Positions 43,648 through 52,621 of a stretch of DNA of 64,000 nt are shown piece after piece. Source of the DNA: a bacterium EF100-94H03 bin56 (GTDB taxonomy: Bacteria; Pseudomonadota; Alphaproteobacteria; SP197). Where the stretch lies: positions 1 to 64,000 of the forward strand of contig MPMV01000002.1 of the NCBI GenBank assembly GCA_002238685.1. The letters run 5' to 3'. Made by a program: the position numbers and the translations under genes. Within the stretch, counting starts at the first letter, position 1. Each line of letters begins with the position of its first letter. The notes beneath the pieces are model-generated. The model worked only from the letters and a program-made list of their open reading frames with translations. It was not told the DNA's origin and did no database searches.

Positions 43648-45969
43648 TTGTCTGAGTCCGGCGACCTGAAGCGGGAGAACGAGGCGCTGCGCGCGCGCAT
43701 TGCCACGCTCAATGCGGCCATCCTCAAGATCAACGCGAGCCTCGACCTCGACACCGTGCTCGGCGAGGTGGTGGAGAGCGCCCGCGCGCTCACCAGCGCC
43801 CGCTGGGGCGTCATCGCCACCGTCGACGAGACCGGCGCGCCCGGGGACTTCGTGTTCCTGGGCTTCACACCCGAAGAACAGCTTGAGCTCTACACCTGGC
43901 CCGAGCACGCCCGTCTGTTCGAACACTTCCGCGGCCTGCCCGGACCGTTGCGCCTCGACGACCTCTCGGCCTACGTCCGCGCTCTCGGCATCGAGCCGGT
44001 CCCGGCGTTCTCGCGTACCTTCCAGGGCACGCCGATGCGCCACCACGGCGTCGACGTGGGCAGCTTCTTCCTCGCCGACAAGGCCGACGGCGAGGCGTTC
44101 AGCGACGAGGACGAGGAGGTGCTGACGCTGTTCGCCTCCCAGGCCGCCGCCGCGATCGTGAATGCGCGCACCCACCGCGACGAGCGCCACGCCCGGGCCG
44201 ACCTCGAGGCCCTGGTCGACACCTCCCCGGTCGGGGTGCTGGTGCTGGATGCGACGAGCGGCCGGGTGTTGTCGGTCAACCGCGAGGCGAGGCGGATCGG
44301 AGAGAGCCTGCGCACACCCGGCCATCCGTCCGAGCAGCTGCTGGAGGTGATGTCCCTGCGCCTCGCCGACGGGCGCGAGATATCCTTGAGCGAGTTCCCC
44401 ATCGCGGAGCAGCTCAACACCGGTGAAACCCTGCGCGCCGAGGAGGTCGTGCTCTCCGTCCCCGACGGGCGCAGCATCCGGACGCTGATCAACGTCACGC
44501 CGATCCGCGCGGAAGGACGCGATGTCCGGTCGGTGGTCGTGACCCTTCAGGACCTCGCGCCGCTCGACGAGATCGAACGGCTGCGCACCGAGTTCCTCGG
44601 CCTGGTCGGCCACGAGCTGCGCGAGCCGCTGGCCGCCATCAGGGGCTCGGCGGTGACGCTGCTGGAGGACGCGGCGGCGCTCGACCCGGCCGAGATGCGC
44701 GAGTTCCACCGCATCATCGTCGAGCAGTCCGGCCACATGCGGGGCCTGATCGGCGACCTGCTGGATGCGGGCCGCCTGGACTCGGGCACGCTTTCAGTCT
44801 CGCCCGAGCCCTCGGAGCTGGCCGAACTGGTGGAGCGGGCGCGGAACACGTTCGGCGGCGGCGGCGGGCGCCAGGGCATCCTCGTCGACCTTCCCGTCGA
44901 CCTGCCGCGCGCGATGGCCGACCGCCGGCGCATCGTGCAGGTGCTCAACAACCTCCTCGCCAACGCCGCCCGGCATGCCCCGGAGTCGTCCTCCATACGG
45001 GTCTCCGCGGTGCGCGAGGACGCTCTTGTCGCGGTCTCGATCGCCGACGAGGGGCGCGGGATCGCGCCGGAGCTGCTGTCGCACATCTTCGACAAGCACG
45101 CCGGAGCGACGGCCGGCTACGGCCTCGGGCTCGCCATCTGCAAGGGGCTGGTGGAAGCCCATGGCGGGCGCATCCGGGCCCAGAGCGACGGTCCGGGCCG
45201 GGGCACCACCGTCACCTTCACCCTGCCCGTGGCCGGCGAGCCCGGCGCCGAGGCGGCAACCGAACCGCCCCCGGGCCGGCAACCGGCCGAGAAGAAGCGC
45301 ATCCTGGTGGTCGACGACGACCCGCGCATGCTGCGCTCCGTGCGCGACACGCTCGCCGGGGCCGGCTACGCCCCGCTGGTGACCGGCGAGCCGGGTGATC
45401 TCGCGCAGATCATCCGCAGCGAGAAGCCCCGGCTGGTGCTGCGCGACCTGGTGCTGCCCGGGCGGAACGGCATCGAGCTGATGGAGAGCGTGCCTGAGCT
45501 CTCCGACCTGCCGGTGATCTTCATCTCGGGCTACGGCCGCGACGAGACCGTCGCCGCGGCGCTCGAAGCGGGCGCGGCCGATTACATCGTCAAGCCGTTC
45601 TCGCCGACCGAACTGGTGGCCCGGGTCCGCGCCGCGCTGCGCCGACACGAGGCGCCCGAGCCCTTCACCCTCGGCGCGCTCGCCATCGACTACGACCGGC
45701 GCCGGGTCACGGTCGAGGACGAACCGGTCACCCTCACCGCCACCGAGTTCGAACTCCTGCGCGTCCTCGCGCTCAACGCGGGACGGGTGTTGACCTACGA
45801 CACGCTGCTGCGCCGGGTCTGGGGCTCGCGCAACGGCGCCGATGCCAACCTGGTGCGCATCTTCGTGCGCAACCTCCGCCTCAAGCTCGGCGACGACGCG
45901 GCAAGTCCCACGTACGTCTTCAACGAACGCGGTGTCGGATACCGCATGGTCGGACCGGGGGACGAATGA
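43648..45969 (+). CDS. Single-chain two-component system: GAF-PAS histidine kinase fused to REC and OmpR-type DNA-binding domain
   Basis: 773 residues from TTG 43648 (AAGGAG eight bases before; no ATG or GTG in frame with a ribosome site). A short coiled coil (about 1-35), GAF (about 35-180, FGFTPEEQ-like region), PAS (about 190-310), HisKA with phospho-His in LVGHELREPLAAIRG, HATPase (NNLLANAARHAPE, DEGRGIAP, GYGLGLAICKGLVEAHGG), REC with ILVVDDDP and the acceptor Asp in RDLVLPGRNG, then a winged helix (TATEFELLRVLALNAGRVLT, FVRNLRLKLGDD). No membrane span, so it senses inside the cell. The output being on the kinase chain is the odd feature. Confidence 0.92.
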   Translation: MSESGDLKRENEALRARIATLNAAILKINASLDLDTVLGEVVESARALTSARWGVIATVDETGAPGDFVFLGFTPEEQLELYTWPEHARLFEHFRGLPGPLRLDDLSAYVRALGIEPVPAFSRTFQGTPMRHHGVDVGSFFLADKADGEAFSDEDEEVLTLFASQAAAAIVNARTHRDERHARADLEALVDTSPVGVLVLDATSGRVLSVNREARRIGESLRTPGHPSEQLLEVMSLRLADGREISLSEFPIAEQLNTGETLRAEEVVLSVPDGRSIRTLINVTPIRAEGRDVRSVVVTLQDLAPLDEIERLRTEFLGLVGHELREPLAAIRGSAVTLLEDAAALDPAEMREFHRIIVEQSGHMRGLIGDLLDAGRLDSGTLSVSPEPSELAELVERARNTFGGGGGRQGILVDLPVDLPRAMADRRRIVQVLNNLLANAARHAPESSSIRVSAVREDALVAVSIADEGRGIAPELLSHIFDKHAGATAGYGLGLAICKGLVEAHGGRIRAQSDGPGRGTTVTFTLPVAGEPGAEAATEPPPGRQPAEKKRILVVDDDPRMLRSVRDTLAGAGYAPLVTGEPGDLAQIIRSEKPRLVLRDLVLPGRNGIELMESVPELSDLPVIFISGYGRDETVAAALEAGAADYIVKPFSPTELVARVRAALRRHEAPEPFTLGALAIDYDRRRVTVEDEPVTLTATEFELLRVLALNAGRVLTYDTLLRRVWGSRNGADANLVRIFVRNLRLKLGDDAASPTYVFNERGVGYRMVGPGDE

Positions 45970-46265
45970 CAGGCCCTGCGCCGAAAACGGAGATGCGTTG
46001 CCGTAGCCGACCGGAGTGACATCCGCCGGATCGAAGGCTTCAGCGTCCTGACGGAACCGTCCACGCCAACGACCGGACCGGCGAATCCCATGCGCTCGCG
46101 CCTCCATGCTTTCCCTTGATCGCACCGTTGTTTTGCGTCGTCGCATGACCGCTCCGGATTGAAGTCGATCGACACATCGCCGGGTCCGGCGTGTCTGCGA
46201 TGTGCGCCCGAAGAGCAGACAAGGTGGCCTCGGATGGTCGGACAACCGGTCAACGAGTGTTCCGT
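45970..46265. other. Intergenic, nothing assigned
   Basis: No gene seen. It may contain the lost 5' part of the methyltransferase remnant that follows. Confidence 0.4.
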
Positions 46266-46776
46266 AGCGGGATGGGGGAATACGGCCGACTGGTGGAGTT
46301 CCACCGCGGAGACTTCATGGATCTGCCGTTTGCGGACGCCTGCTTCGATGCGGTCCTGAACCAGGATCCCTTCTGCCCTGCGATCGACAAACCGCCCTGT
46401 CTTCGGGGCGTTGGCAGGCCCTGGACGGGGGGCTTTCTTGAACAGCACCCCGCTGCCGGACGAACAGCGGGCCTTTATCGAGGCCGTGGAGCGAAACTGG
46501 CGCCTGGCGCCGATGAGTCCGCGGCGCGATGCACTCACGACGCTGGAACAAGCGGATTTCGAGGAAATCGAGGAACCGGACCTCTCCGCAACGGCAATCC
46601 GCTCGACAGGGGAAATCCACCGGACATATCTGACGATTTCGTTCCTGAACCCGCATTTCGACAAGACCAATCCGGGTTTCCAGGAGTTCATGGACGCATC
46701 CGTCTCCTACGCCTCAGGCCTGTCGCAAGGCCTGTTCACCTACCGCTTCATTTCCGGAAGGCGACCGGCACAATGA
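46266..46776 (+). pseudogene. Degenerate SAM-dependent methyltransferase
   Basis: Two frames carry successive pieces. The first reads RLVEFHRGDFMDLPFADACF with DAVLNQDPFC, which is motif II/III of a class I methyltransferase. The second begins after about 46440 with FLNSTPLPDEQRAFIEAVER, then TLEQADFEEIEEPDL and KTNPGFQEFMDA, the C-terminal cap. The SAM-binding glycine-rich motif I and the start are missing and at least one frameshift separates the pieces. It is a decayed gene. Confidence 0.6.
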
Positions 46777-47285
46777 CAGGGTGAAGGATTCGCTCCCCGA
46801 GGAGCGCAGCGTCGATCGGTCATTGCCCCTTGCACTGATGATCACCTTCTCCCTGGCATCGGGCGATGGACCTGGTTGGCGGGCGCCCTCGATCAGCCGG
46901 CGCCTGGACAACGTCCGGCTCGCAGGCGACGCGGTACGGGCCACAGTCAATCAGGAAATATCGTACAAACCAGGCACATAATCGTTTCATGGCCTTGAAT
47001 GCCTCGTTTCTTGCCACTCGCTGACCAGGCCATTGTCGATTGCATCGTGGTTCACCCGGGCGGGAGGCTATCAAGTTCCATGTCCCCCCGGAAACCAGTG
47101 CGCCGACCATGTGGCGCGCCCTCAGGCGGCTTGTCGCGGAGTGGGGGTCGAGCGACCACTGCCGACTCCTGATCACTGTTGATCCGGTGCAAGGGAGGCG
47201 TACCGGACAGAGGTTCCGATGATGACATGGGCCGGACTCACGCCGACCGGGCCCGATGGTCTGTCAGCATTGACGGACCGCGGCT
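46777..47285. other. Gene-poor stretch
   Basis: Only unrecognised open frames. A minus-strand stretch around 46940-47060 (RNEAFKAMKRLCAWFVRYFL) is less GC-rich than the surroundings but cannot be tied to a family. Confidence 0.35.
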
Positions 47286-47921
47286 TCAGTAGAGCCTGGT
47301 CTGCTCGGCGTTCCTCATGGAGGCATCGGCCTCGGTCGCCGTCACCTTGAGCTTCGCCTGGGCAACGATCGCCGCACCGAAACTCTGCATGCCGGAGGTG
47401 TCGGGCCATGCCTCGGGCTTCCACAGGTTCGATCGAACCATGCACTTCGTGCAATGGAAGAAGGCGCGTTCCACGTGAACGATCATGACGAGACGGGGAA
47501 CCTTCCCCTGTTCGATCATGGAGCGGCGCAGGGCCTCGTCGGCCACGATCTCGGCACGGCCGGCGACCCTCAGCGTGTCCTTGCGCCCGGGAACCAGGAA
47601 AATGAGGGCCACCCCGGGGTTCTCGAGCACATTGAAGAACGTATCCATGCGGGCGTTGCCCGGCCTGTCGGGAATGGCGAGGGTCGTCCCGTCTATGACC
47701 CTCACGAACCCTGCGGGATCACCTTTCGGCGAGACATCAACATCGCGTGGACCGCCGCCTGAACCGATGACGAAGAATGGCGCGTGACGGATGAAATCGA
47801 TGCAGTACGCGTCAAGGTGATCGATCACCTTGGTGACCGCAGCCGGATAGACATCGCCCACGATCTCCCGCAGTTCGCCCGACGTCGTCACAACGTCACG
47901 GAAACGTCCGGATCTCTCCAT
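47286..47921 (-). CDS. PPOX-class FMN-dependent flavoprotein
   Basis: 211 residues from ATG 47921 with AGGA upstream. It is of the pyridoxamine-phosphate-oxidase-like split-barrel class (MSMEG_1061-like group): FIRHAPFFVIGSGGGPRDVD, VSPKGDPAGFVRVIDGTTLA, IPDRPGNARMDTFFNVLENP and RVAGRAEIVADEAL, with the C-terminal HCTKCMVRSNLWKPEAWPD. Such proteins bind FMN or F420 and reduce diverse small molecules. The true substrate is unknown. Confidence 0.9.
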   Translation of the reverse strand: MERSGRFRDVVTTSGELREIVGDVYPAAVTKVIDHLDAYCIDFIRHAPFFVIGSGGGPRDVDVSPKGDPAGFVRVIDGTTLAIPDRPGNARMDTFFNVLENPGVALIFLVPGRKDTLRVAGRAEIVADEALRRSMIEQGKVPRLVMIVHVERAFFHCTKCMVRSNLWKPEAWPDTSGMQSFGAAIVAQAKLKVTATEADASMRNAEQTRLY

Positions 47922-48335
47922 CGTTCCTGATCCCGGGATTGTGGCAATGCACCCGGACAGTAAAGCGGGATCCTGCTTCCGGCAATCTCGCACCGGCTCT
48001 AGCCTGTTTCGCCAGCGCGCCGTTGAAGGACTGTTGGCACACCTCGGCCAGGAGACGGCCCGACAAGCCTGTCGTCGTCGGGCGCATGCTCGGAGCACCC
48101 GGCGGTCCGGTCCCTTGCGAAGATCACCTCTGGAAACCGCTGGCGCGGGGAGAGCTCTGGATCCATGGCGGCAACCTCCACTTCTCGCGTTTCCGCCCCA
48201 GGCTCCTCCCACATCGGCTCAGGAGGCCATTCCGAATCCCGGCCATCGACGCGCGCCGGCACTGCCGACTGGCCAGCGAGATCAAGGGCAAACTGAAGAC
48301 GCCAGCATCCGGCGAACGGTGGCAAGCTCAGACCT
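47922..48335. other. No recognisable gene
   Basis: Open frames on both strands, none recognised. A plus-strand frame (about 48080-48260) reads CEDHLWKPLARGELWIHGGN and could be a fragment. Confidence 0.3.
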
Positions 48336-48728
48336 TCAGGTCTTGGGCCGCCTTGCGGTTGTGTCCGATGCAGCAAGTGGCACCATCTTTGACTGCCGGA
48401 TGATGCGGTCCCGGGTGATCAGCGGTACGTTGTGAATGATGCTGGTCGCGGCGATGATTTCGTCTGCTGGATCACCTCTGAAGTCGAGGTCTACGGACAT
48501 TCTGGCGACGTCGAGGTCGACTGGCCAGACATGCAGACGATTCAAGACACGGGCAATCTGGCGGTCGTCGAGGTCCATGTCCACCCGCCCAAGCTGGATG
48601 AGCTTTGCCAGTTCCCACAACACGATCGCGGAAATCGACCACCTCGTTTCGCTCAATGCCTCACGTTCCCCGTCTCGCAACGCGCCGGCGAGAGAAAAGA
48701 TGAGGATGTGCGTGTCAAGATTGAGCAT
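48336..48728 (-). CDS. vapC: PIN-domain toxin (VapC family)
   Basis: 130 residues from ATG 48728, inside the end of the antitoxin gene (14-base overlap). The PIN acidic residues are seen in LNLDTHILIFSL, IVLWELAKLIQLG and DFRGDPADEIIAATSIIH, followed by VPLITRDRIIR. It is a ribonuclease toxin whose target RNA cannot be read from sequence. It is intact, unlike the remnant at 8.6 kb. Confidence 0.9.
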   Translation of the reverse strand: MLNLDTHILIFSLAGALRDGEREALSETRWSISAIVLWELAKLIQLGRVDMDLDDRQIARVLNRLHVWPVDLDVARMSVDLDFRGDPADEIIAATSIIHNVPLITRDRIIRQSKMVPLAASDTTARRPKT

Positions 48729-48939
48729 CCGCGTCCCAATCGGCCCCGGTGGCAAGGATATCGCCGCGAACAACGATCTTGTCTCGCAAACTGCCGATCA
48801 ATGCGGCGTCGTGGTGCTCCAGCGGGAGCAGGCGGGCAACGGGCCTGCCGCGCTTGGTGATAATCAGGCCCTCGTCGCCCAGATTATCGAGCAGCGCCAG
48901 GCATTGTTCCTTGAACTTTGCCGCACCGATCACCTCCAT
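48715..48939 (-). CDS. Phd/YefM-type antitoxin
   Basis: 74 residues from ATG 48939, after GAGAGGGGG. AAKFKEQCLALLDNLGDEGL, IITKRGRPVARLLPL is the Phd/YefM DNA-binding fold, and the acidic tail (RGDILATGADWDADAQS) should wrap the PIN toxin. Like others it probably represses its own promoter; two inverted repeats lie just upstream. Confidence 0.9.
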   Translation of the reverse strand: MEVIGAAKFKEQCLALLDNLGDEGLIITKRGRPVARLLPLEHHDAALIGSLRDKIVVRGDILATGADWDADAQS

Positions 48940-48961
48940 CGCATCACCCCCTCTCGATATA

Positions 48962-48996
48962 GTCAGATAATATGACTGGACACTTGGCATGTCCAG
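48962..48996 (-). promoter_or_regulatory. Promoter/operator of the Phd-PIN operon
   Basis: CTGGACA (48976-48982), spacer CTTGGCA, TGTCCAG (48990-48996) is a perfect 7-bp inverted repeat. It abuts a second one, GTCA (48962-48965) and TGAC (48973-48976), which encloses ATAATA; on the minus strand this gives TATTAT as a -10 box. The antitoxin ATG is about 25 bases downstream. Confidence 0.6.
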
Positions 48997-49175
48997 ACCT
49001 TAGGCGGTCCGACGGACTGCGATTCGATCAGTCAGACGAAGACGAACCTGTCTTCGATGCGCCTTCCCGTCACCCGCCCGTCGCCCGGCGATATGGTGGG
49101 AGACGGACAAGGGTGACGGTCACCGTCGGCATTGCCGACGTCGCCATGGAAGAGCGATGCGCACCATGGCCTGTG

Positions 49176-49888
49176 TCATGAGCGCAGCCAGATCGGATCC
49201 TTGACGTGCTTGCGCAGGAAGGCCTCGTGGCGGGCGATCTCTTGCGCCGTGGCCTCGTGGGGGCGGGGAGGACGGAAGGTGCGGGGAGAACCGCCGGATG
49301 CCGCGGTCAGGAGGGAGCCCTCGGGGGCCGTGAAGTCGAGGGCCGACTGGCGGCCGCCGACCAGTTCGAGATAGACCTCCGCCAGCAGTCGCGCGTCGAC
49401 AAGGGCGCCGTGGGCCTCCTGGCGGGTCGAGGCGTCGATGCGAAAGCGCCGCATCAGGGCATCGAGACTGTTCTGTTCGCCGGGAAACTTCCGCCGCGCC
49501 AGGGCCAGGGTGTCGATCGCGCGGTCGGAATCGATCGGGCCGAGACCGCATCGTTCAAGCTCGCTGTTGAGAAACCCCAGATCGAACTCGGCGTTGTGGA
49601 TGACGAGGCGGCTGTCTGCCAGGAATTCCAGGAATTCTTCGGCCTTGTCCCGGAACGAGGGCTGTCGGGCGAGGGAGGGGGGGGGCGGTCTGGGGGGAGG
49701 AGGGCGGGGGTCAGTCCGTGAACGACGAGAGCCGCTTCCTCGCTGTCGCGTCCGGGGTTGAGATAGGTGCTCCAGGAACGTCCCGTGGGGACGTGGTTCG
49801 CGAGTTCGACGCAGCCGATCTCGACGACGCGATGGCCGGCAGTGTGATCGAGCCCTGTGGTTTCGGTGTCGAGGACAACTTCACGCAT
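49176..49888 (-). pseudogene. dnaQ: DNA polymerase III epsilon subunit, frameshifted
   Basis: ATG 49888 begins MREVVLDTETTGLD (Exo I) and runs to VVHGLT. The rest, SFRDKAEEFLEFLADSRLVI then HNAEFD (Exo II), EAHGALVDARLLAEVYLELV (Exo III) and a C-terminal tail ending in HEAFLRKHVKDPIWL, is in another frame. The break is in a C-rich low-complexity stretch with a nine-C run (49672-49680 region onward), which also adds about 26 bases compared with the family. The C-terminal tail is the part that binds the polymerase alpha subunit. If the lesion is real, proofreading rests on the second copy, which lacks the tail. An artefact is likely. Confidence 0.85.
49670..49711. repeat. G-rich low-complexity tract in dnaQ
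   Basis: On the plus strand runs of nine, six, and five G within 42 bases (consisting of little but G, with A, C and T at intervals). It coincides with the dnaQ frameshift. It may be a slippage-prone tract or an assembly problem. Confidence 0.7.
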
Positions 49889-50405
49889 GATCTTCCCGGT
49901 GCTTGAGGAGTGCGATGTAGACGGCGGCCAGCAACCTGGCATCGGAGAGGGCGCGATGGGTGCGCCCGGGGACGATCTCGATGCCGAGGCGCTGTGCCAG
50001 GGCGCCAAGATCGTTGGCCCTTCCAGGGAAGGTGCTGCGCGCCATGCTGAGCGTGTCTGTGGCCCTGGAGCCACGGATCGGCTCCATGCCTTCCAGAACC
50101 AGTTCGTTGTTGAGGAAGGCGAGATCGAACGCCGCATTGTGCATGACCAGGCGGCTGGAGGCGAGAAAGCTCATCAGATCCTTCGCCCTCTCCCTGAACA
50201 GCGGCTGCTTTCTGAGGAAGGCGTCGGGCAGCCTGTGGATGTCGAAGGCCTCGGCATGGTTGCAGCGCCGGGGATTGAGGAAGGTGTTCCAGGTTCGACC
50301 GGTCACCGCACGGTCCACAAGTTCGACACAGCCGATCTCGACAAGCCTGTGACCATCCATGATGTCAAGGCCGGTGGTTTCCGTATCGAGAACGATCTCG
50401 CGCAT
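49881..50405 (-). CDS. Second DnaQ-like 3'-5' exonuclease
   Basis: 174 residues from ATG 50405. All DEDDh motifs are present: VLDTETTGLD, HNAAFDLAFLN and HRALSDARLL. It closely matches the following dnaQ (TGxxWNTFLNP, IRGSRATDTLSMAR-like) and overlaps it by eight bases, so this is a tandem duplication. It stops right after the exonuclease domain and has no alpha-binding tail, so it may be a free or helper exonuclease. Confidence 0.9.
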   Translation of the reverse strand: MREIVLDTETTGLDIMDGHRLVEIGCVELVDRAVTGRTWNTFLNPRRCNHAEAFDIHRLPDAFLRKQPLFRERAKDLMSFLASSRLVMHNAAFDLAFLNNELVLEGMEPIRGSRATDTLSMARSTFPGRANDLGALAQRLGIEIVPGRTHRALSDARLLAAVYIALLKHREDHA

Positions 50406-50504
50406 GACGATCGACGGGCAGGAGACCGGCATCGTATCCCGTCGGCACCCGGAAATCGACAAGCCCCGGGCCCCGCTCATCAACAGGCACCGACGAACCG
50501 GGCC

Positions 50505-51128
50505 CTATGGTGGCCAGATTCTCCCCTGGCGGACCGAAAGTCGGCGCCACAGGCTGTGAACGCGTGCCCGGGTATGGCCCTTGGCGAGGCCGGTCATCAC
50601 GACGTGGTCCGCCCGCCGCAGCTTGTCCCGGTCCGGCATCTGGTGGCGGCGGATGTCCTCGAGGATCGCTCGTGTCATGCCGGGACGGCGCAGCACCCGC
50701 GCGGCCTGGATGAACGGCGGTGCATGGACCACGCAGGTGGCGTCGACCAGCGATTCGCCGCCGGTCTCGAAGAGCAGGGGCACATCGAACACCACGAGGC
50801 GGCAGCCGTTCCGGGCGGCTCGCCTCAAGAAGCGGGCCTGATCCCGGCGCACCAGGGGATGGACCAGCGATTCAAGGCGGGCGAGCGCCCCTGCATCACC
50901 GAGTACACGGCCGCCGAGGCGCTGACGGTCGATGCGGGCTCCCCGTCCCTCACCGGTCACCACCCCGGGAAAGGCGCTGCCGACAGGCCCGACAGCGGCG
51001 CCGCCTGGACCGTAGAGCCGGTGCACACAGTGATCGGCGTCGTGAATGCGGGCTCCACAGCCGGCAAGCATGGCGGCAACGGTGGACTTTCCCATGCCGA
51101 TCGAACCTGTCAGGCCGAGCACGAACAC
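50505..51128 (-). CDS. coaE: Dephospho-CoA kinase
   Basis: 207 residues, GTG start 51128. P-loop GLTGSIGMGKST, the DADH acceptor segment (RIHDADHCVHRLYG), LVVFDVPLLFETGGE and the lid Arg residues are typical. It phosphorylates the 3'-OH of dephospho-CoA, the last step of CoA synthesis. The order aroE-coaE-dnaQ is conserved in alphaproteobacteria, but here an RHH/nucleotidyltransferase pair has entered between aroE and coaE. Confidence 0.94.
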   Translation of the reverse strand: MFVLGLTGSIGMGKSTVAAMLAGCGARIHDADHCVHRLYGPGGAAVGPVGSAFPGVVTGEGRGARIDRQRLGGRVLGDAGALARLESLVHPLVRRDQARFLRRAARNGCRLVVFDVPLLFETGGESLVDATCVVHAPPFIQAARVLRRPGMTRAILEDIRRHQMPDRDKLRRADHVVMTGLAKGHTRARVHSLWRRLSVRQGRIWPP

Positions 51129-51364
51129 CGTTCCTGTTCCCCGATCCCGTCACCCAACGATCGTGCAGGATTCGGAGCGTGGCAACAAGCTCGGAGGGCA
51201 CGTCATCAGGTTGTTCCGGCCCTGACAGGTGAAGGCCTATGCCAGGGACCGGGAAGCACGGCCTGCTGACGCCACCGGATCATGTCGACGGGTTTCGTCA
51301 TGGGTCGACACGTTGTCATGACGGTGTATTGACATTCTTCTATCACAGGGTCAGGTCACGTGCC

Positions 51365-51856
51365 GTGCCAAAGACCGAGCAGCTTCAGATTCGTGTCAGT
51401 CCGGCGGAAAAGTCGCTTGTACGCACTCGGGCGACCCTGGCTGGCATGGGCATGTCGGACTGGGTGCTGCTTCAGCTGTTTCCACAGGTCGAGGTACGGT
51501 TCCGGGAGTGCGTCGAGGCCCTGGTGGCGGACCCCGGCAGGGCCTCGTTCACTCTTGCTGCGATTCATGACCTTCTGGCCGGCCTCAACGGGCGGCAGAT
51601 CACGCATGAACTTCGCAATCCGCCGGGGGTCAGCCTGCCACCCGTCGAGGCAAACTATGTGGCGGCGATGACCGAGTTTGCAGCCATGAAACACGGGGTG
51701 CCGCCCCCGGCGTGGACGGGAACTGTTCCACCGCTGGATCGGCCCTGGTTCGGCACGGATCTCATGAGTTTGCGGTTGTATCTTCTGACACATTCGCCTG
51801 CCGTGTTCCGGCGGCGCAACATCTTCATCGATACGTCTGTCGGCGGGCGTGTCTGA
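51365..51856 (+). CDS. RHH-type antitoxin-like protein of a nucleotidyltransferase pair
   Basis: 163 residues from GTG 51365. The N-terminus PKTEQLQIRVSPAEKSLVRT and ATLAGMGMSDWVLLQLFP look like a ribbon-helix-helix DNA-binding domain, then a conserved extension ends in SPAVFRRRNIFIDTSVGGRV. I recall this C-terminal signature (RRNIFVDSSVGDRV) in proteins always paired with a DUF6036-type nucleotidyltransferase. The next gene shares one base with it (TGATG), as in toxin-antitoxin modules. It faces opposite to coaE. Confidence 0.8.
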   Translation: MPKTEQLQIRVSPAEKSLVRTRATLAGMGMSDWVLLQLFPQVEVRFRECVEALVADPGRASFTLAAIHDLLAGLNGRQITHELRNPPGVSLPPVEANYVAAMTEFAAMKHGVPPPAWTGTVPPLDRPWFGTDLMSLRLYLLTHSPAVFRRRNIFIDTSVGGRV

Positions 51857-52413
51857 TGGAGGAACTTTCCGAGCGGGATATCCGGCATCTCTTTGATCGG
51901 CTGAATGCAGAACTTGCACGCACCGGAATCGTCGGCGACGTCTACCTGGTCGGCGGCGCAGTCATGTGCCTTGTCTTCGAAGCGCGTCTCACGACGAAGC
52001 ATGTGGACGCCGTCTTCCGCCCGGCTCGGGAGGTGAGGGAGGCGGCCCGGCGTGTCAACTTCGGGACCGACTGGCTCAACGACGCCGTCAAGGGATACTT
52101 GAGCGAACGGGGAGAATTTCACCCTTTCCTTGAGTTGCCGAACCTGAGAGTCCTCACCGCAGCCCCGGAGTACCTTCTGGCCATGAAGTGCATGGCGATG
52201 CGCATAGGATACGAATTCCACGACATCGACGATGTGCGCTTCCTCTTGCGCTACCTCAACCTGACGGAGCTTGATGCCGCCCTCGAGATCATAGGCCGCT
52301 ACTACCCCGTCGAACGAATACCGCATAAGACGATCCATGCGCTCGAGGAAATGTTCACCGGGACCGCACCCGAACTCAGGGACACAATCCCCCGGCTGAC
52401 GTCACCGGCATAG
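51856..52413 (+). CDS. DUF6036-like nucleotidyltransferase (putative toxin)
   Basis: 185 residues. Visible parts are VYLVGGAVMCLVFEARLTTK, then HVDAVFRP, WLNDAVKGYLSERGEF, LPNLRVLTAAPEYLLAMKCM and FHDIDDVRFLLRYLNL. GGA...TKxVDAVF is the nucleotidyltransferase core, but where the family has DxD (TKDVDAVF) this protein has HVD, a single-base change (CAT for GAT). The rest of the fold is kept. It could be inactive, attenuated, or use the second Asp. It sits inside the conserved aroE-coaE junction, showing recent insertion. Confidence 0.82.
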   Translation: MEELSERDIRHLFDRLNAELARTGIVGDVYLVGGAVMCLVFEARLTTKHVDAVFRPAREVREAARRVNFGTDWLNDAVKGYLSERGEFHPFLELPNLRVLTAAPEYLLAMKCMAMRIGYEFHDIDDVRFLLRYLNLTELDAALEIIGRYYPVERIPHKTIHALEEMFTGTAPELRDTIPRLTSPA

Positions 52414-52621
52414 CGCCGGAACAAGGCGGAGTCGCCATCGCCACCGAAGGCTCCGAAAGTGACTGACACCCCGAACTCCGCAGCCAGGGGATCCCGGTTC
52501 CACGGCGCTGACCGCGCCAATTCAAGAAAGCGGTGCAAGACGGGCGATGCCGGATGATCGCCGGTACTGCGGGAGACGATGGCCGGCGCGGATGGTCCAG
52601 GCAGGGCCGGGAGCGGACTCG
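52414..52621. other. Short stretch downstream of aroE
   Basis: Minus-strand frame HRFLELARSAPWNRDPLAAE starts at the aroE stop (GTGA) but resembles nothing I know and runs into the nucleotidyltransferase gene from the opposite side. No gene is called. Confidence 0.3.

Noticed and set aside
44794-46245. 483-codon minus-strand frame opposite the histidine kinase
   Set aside because: Shadow composition, and the kinase frame explains every conserved motif.
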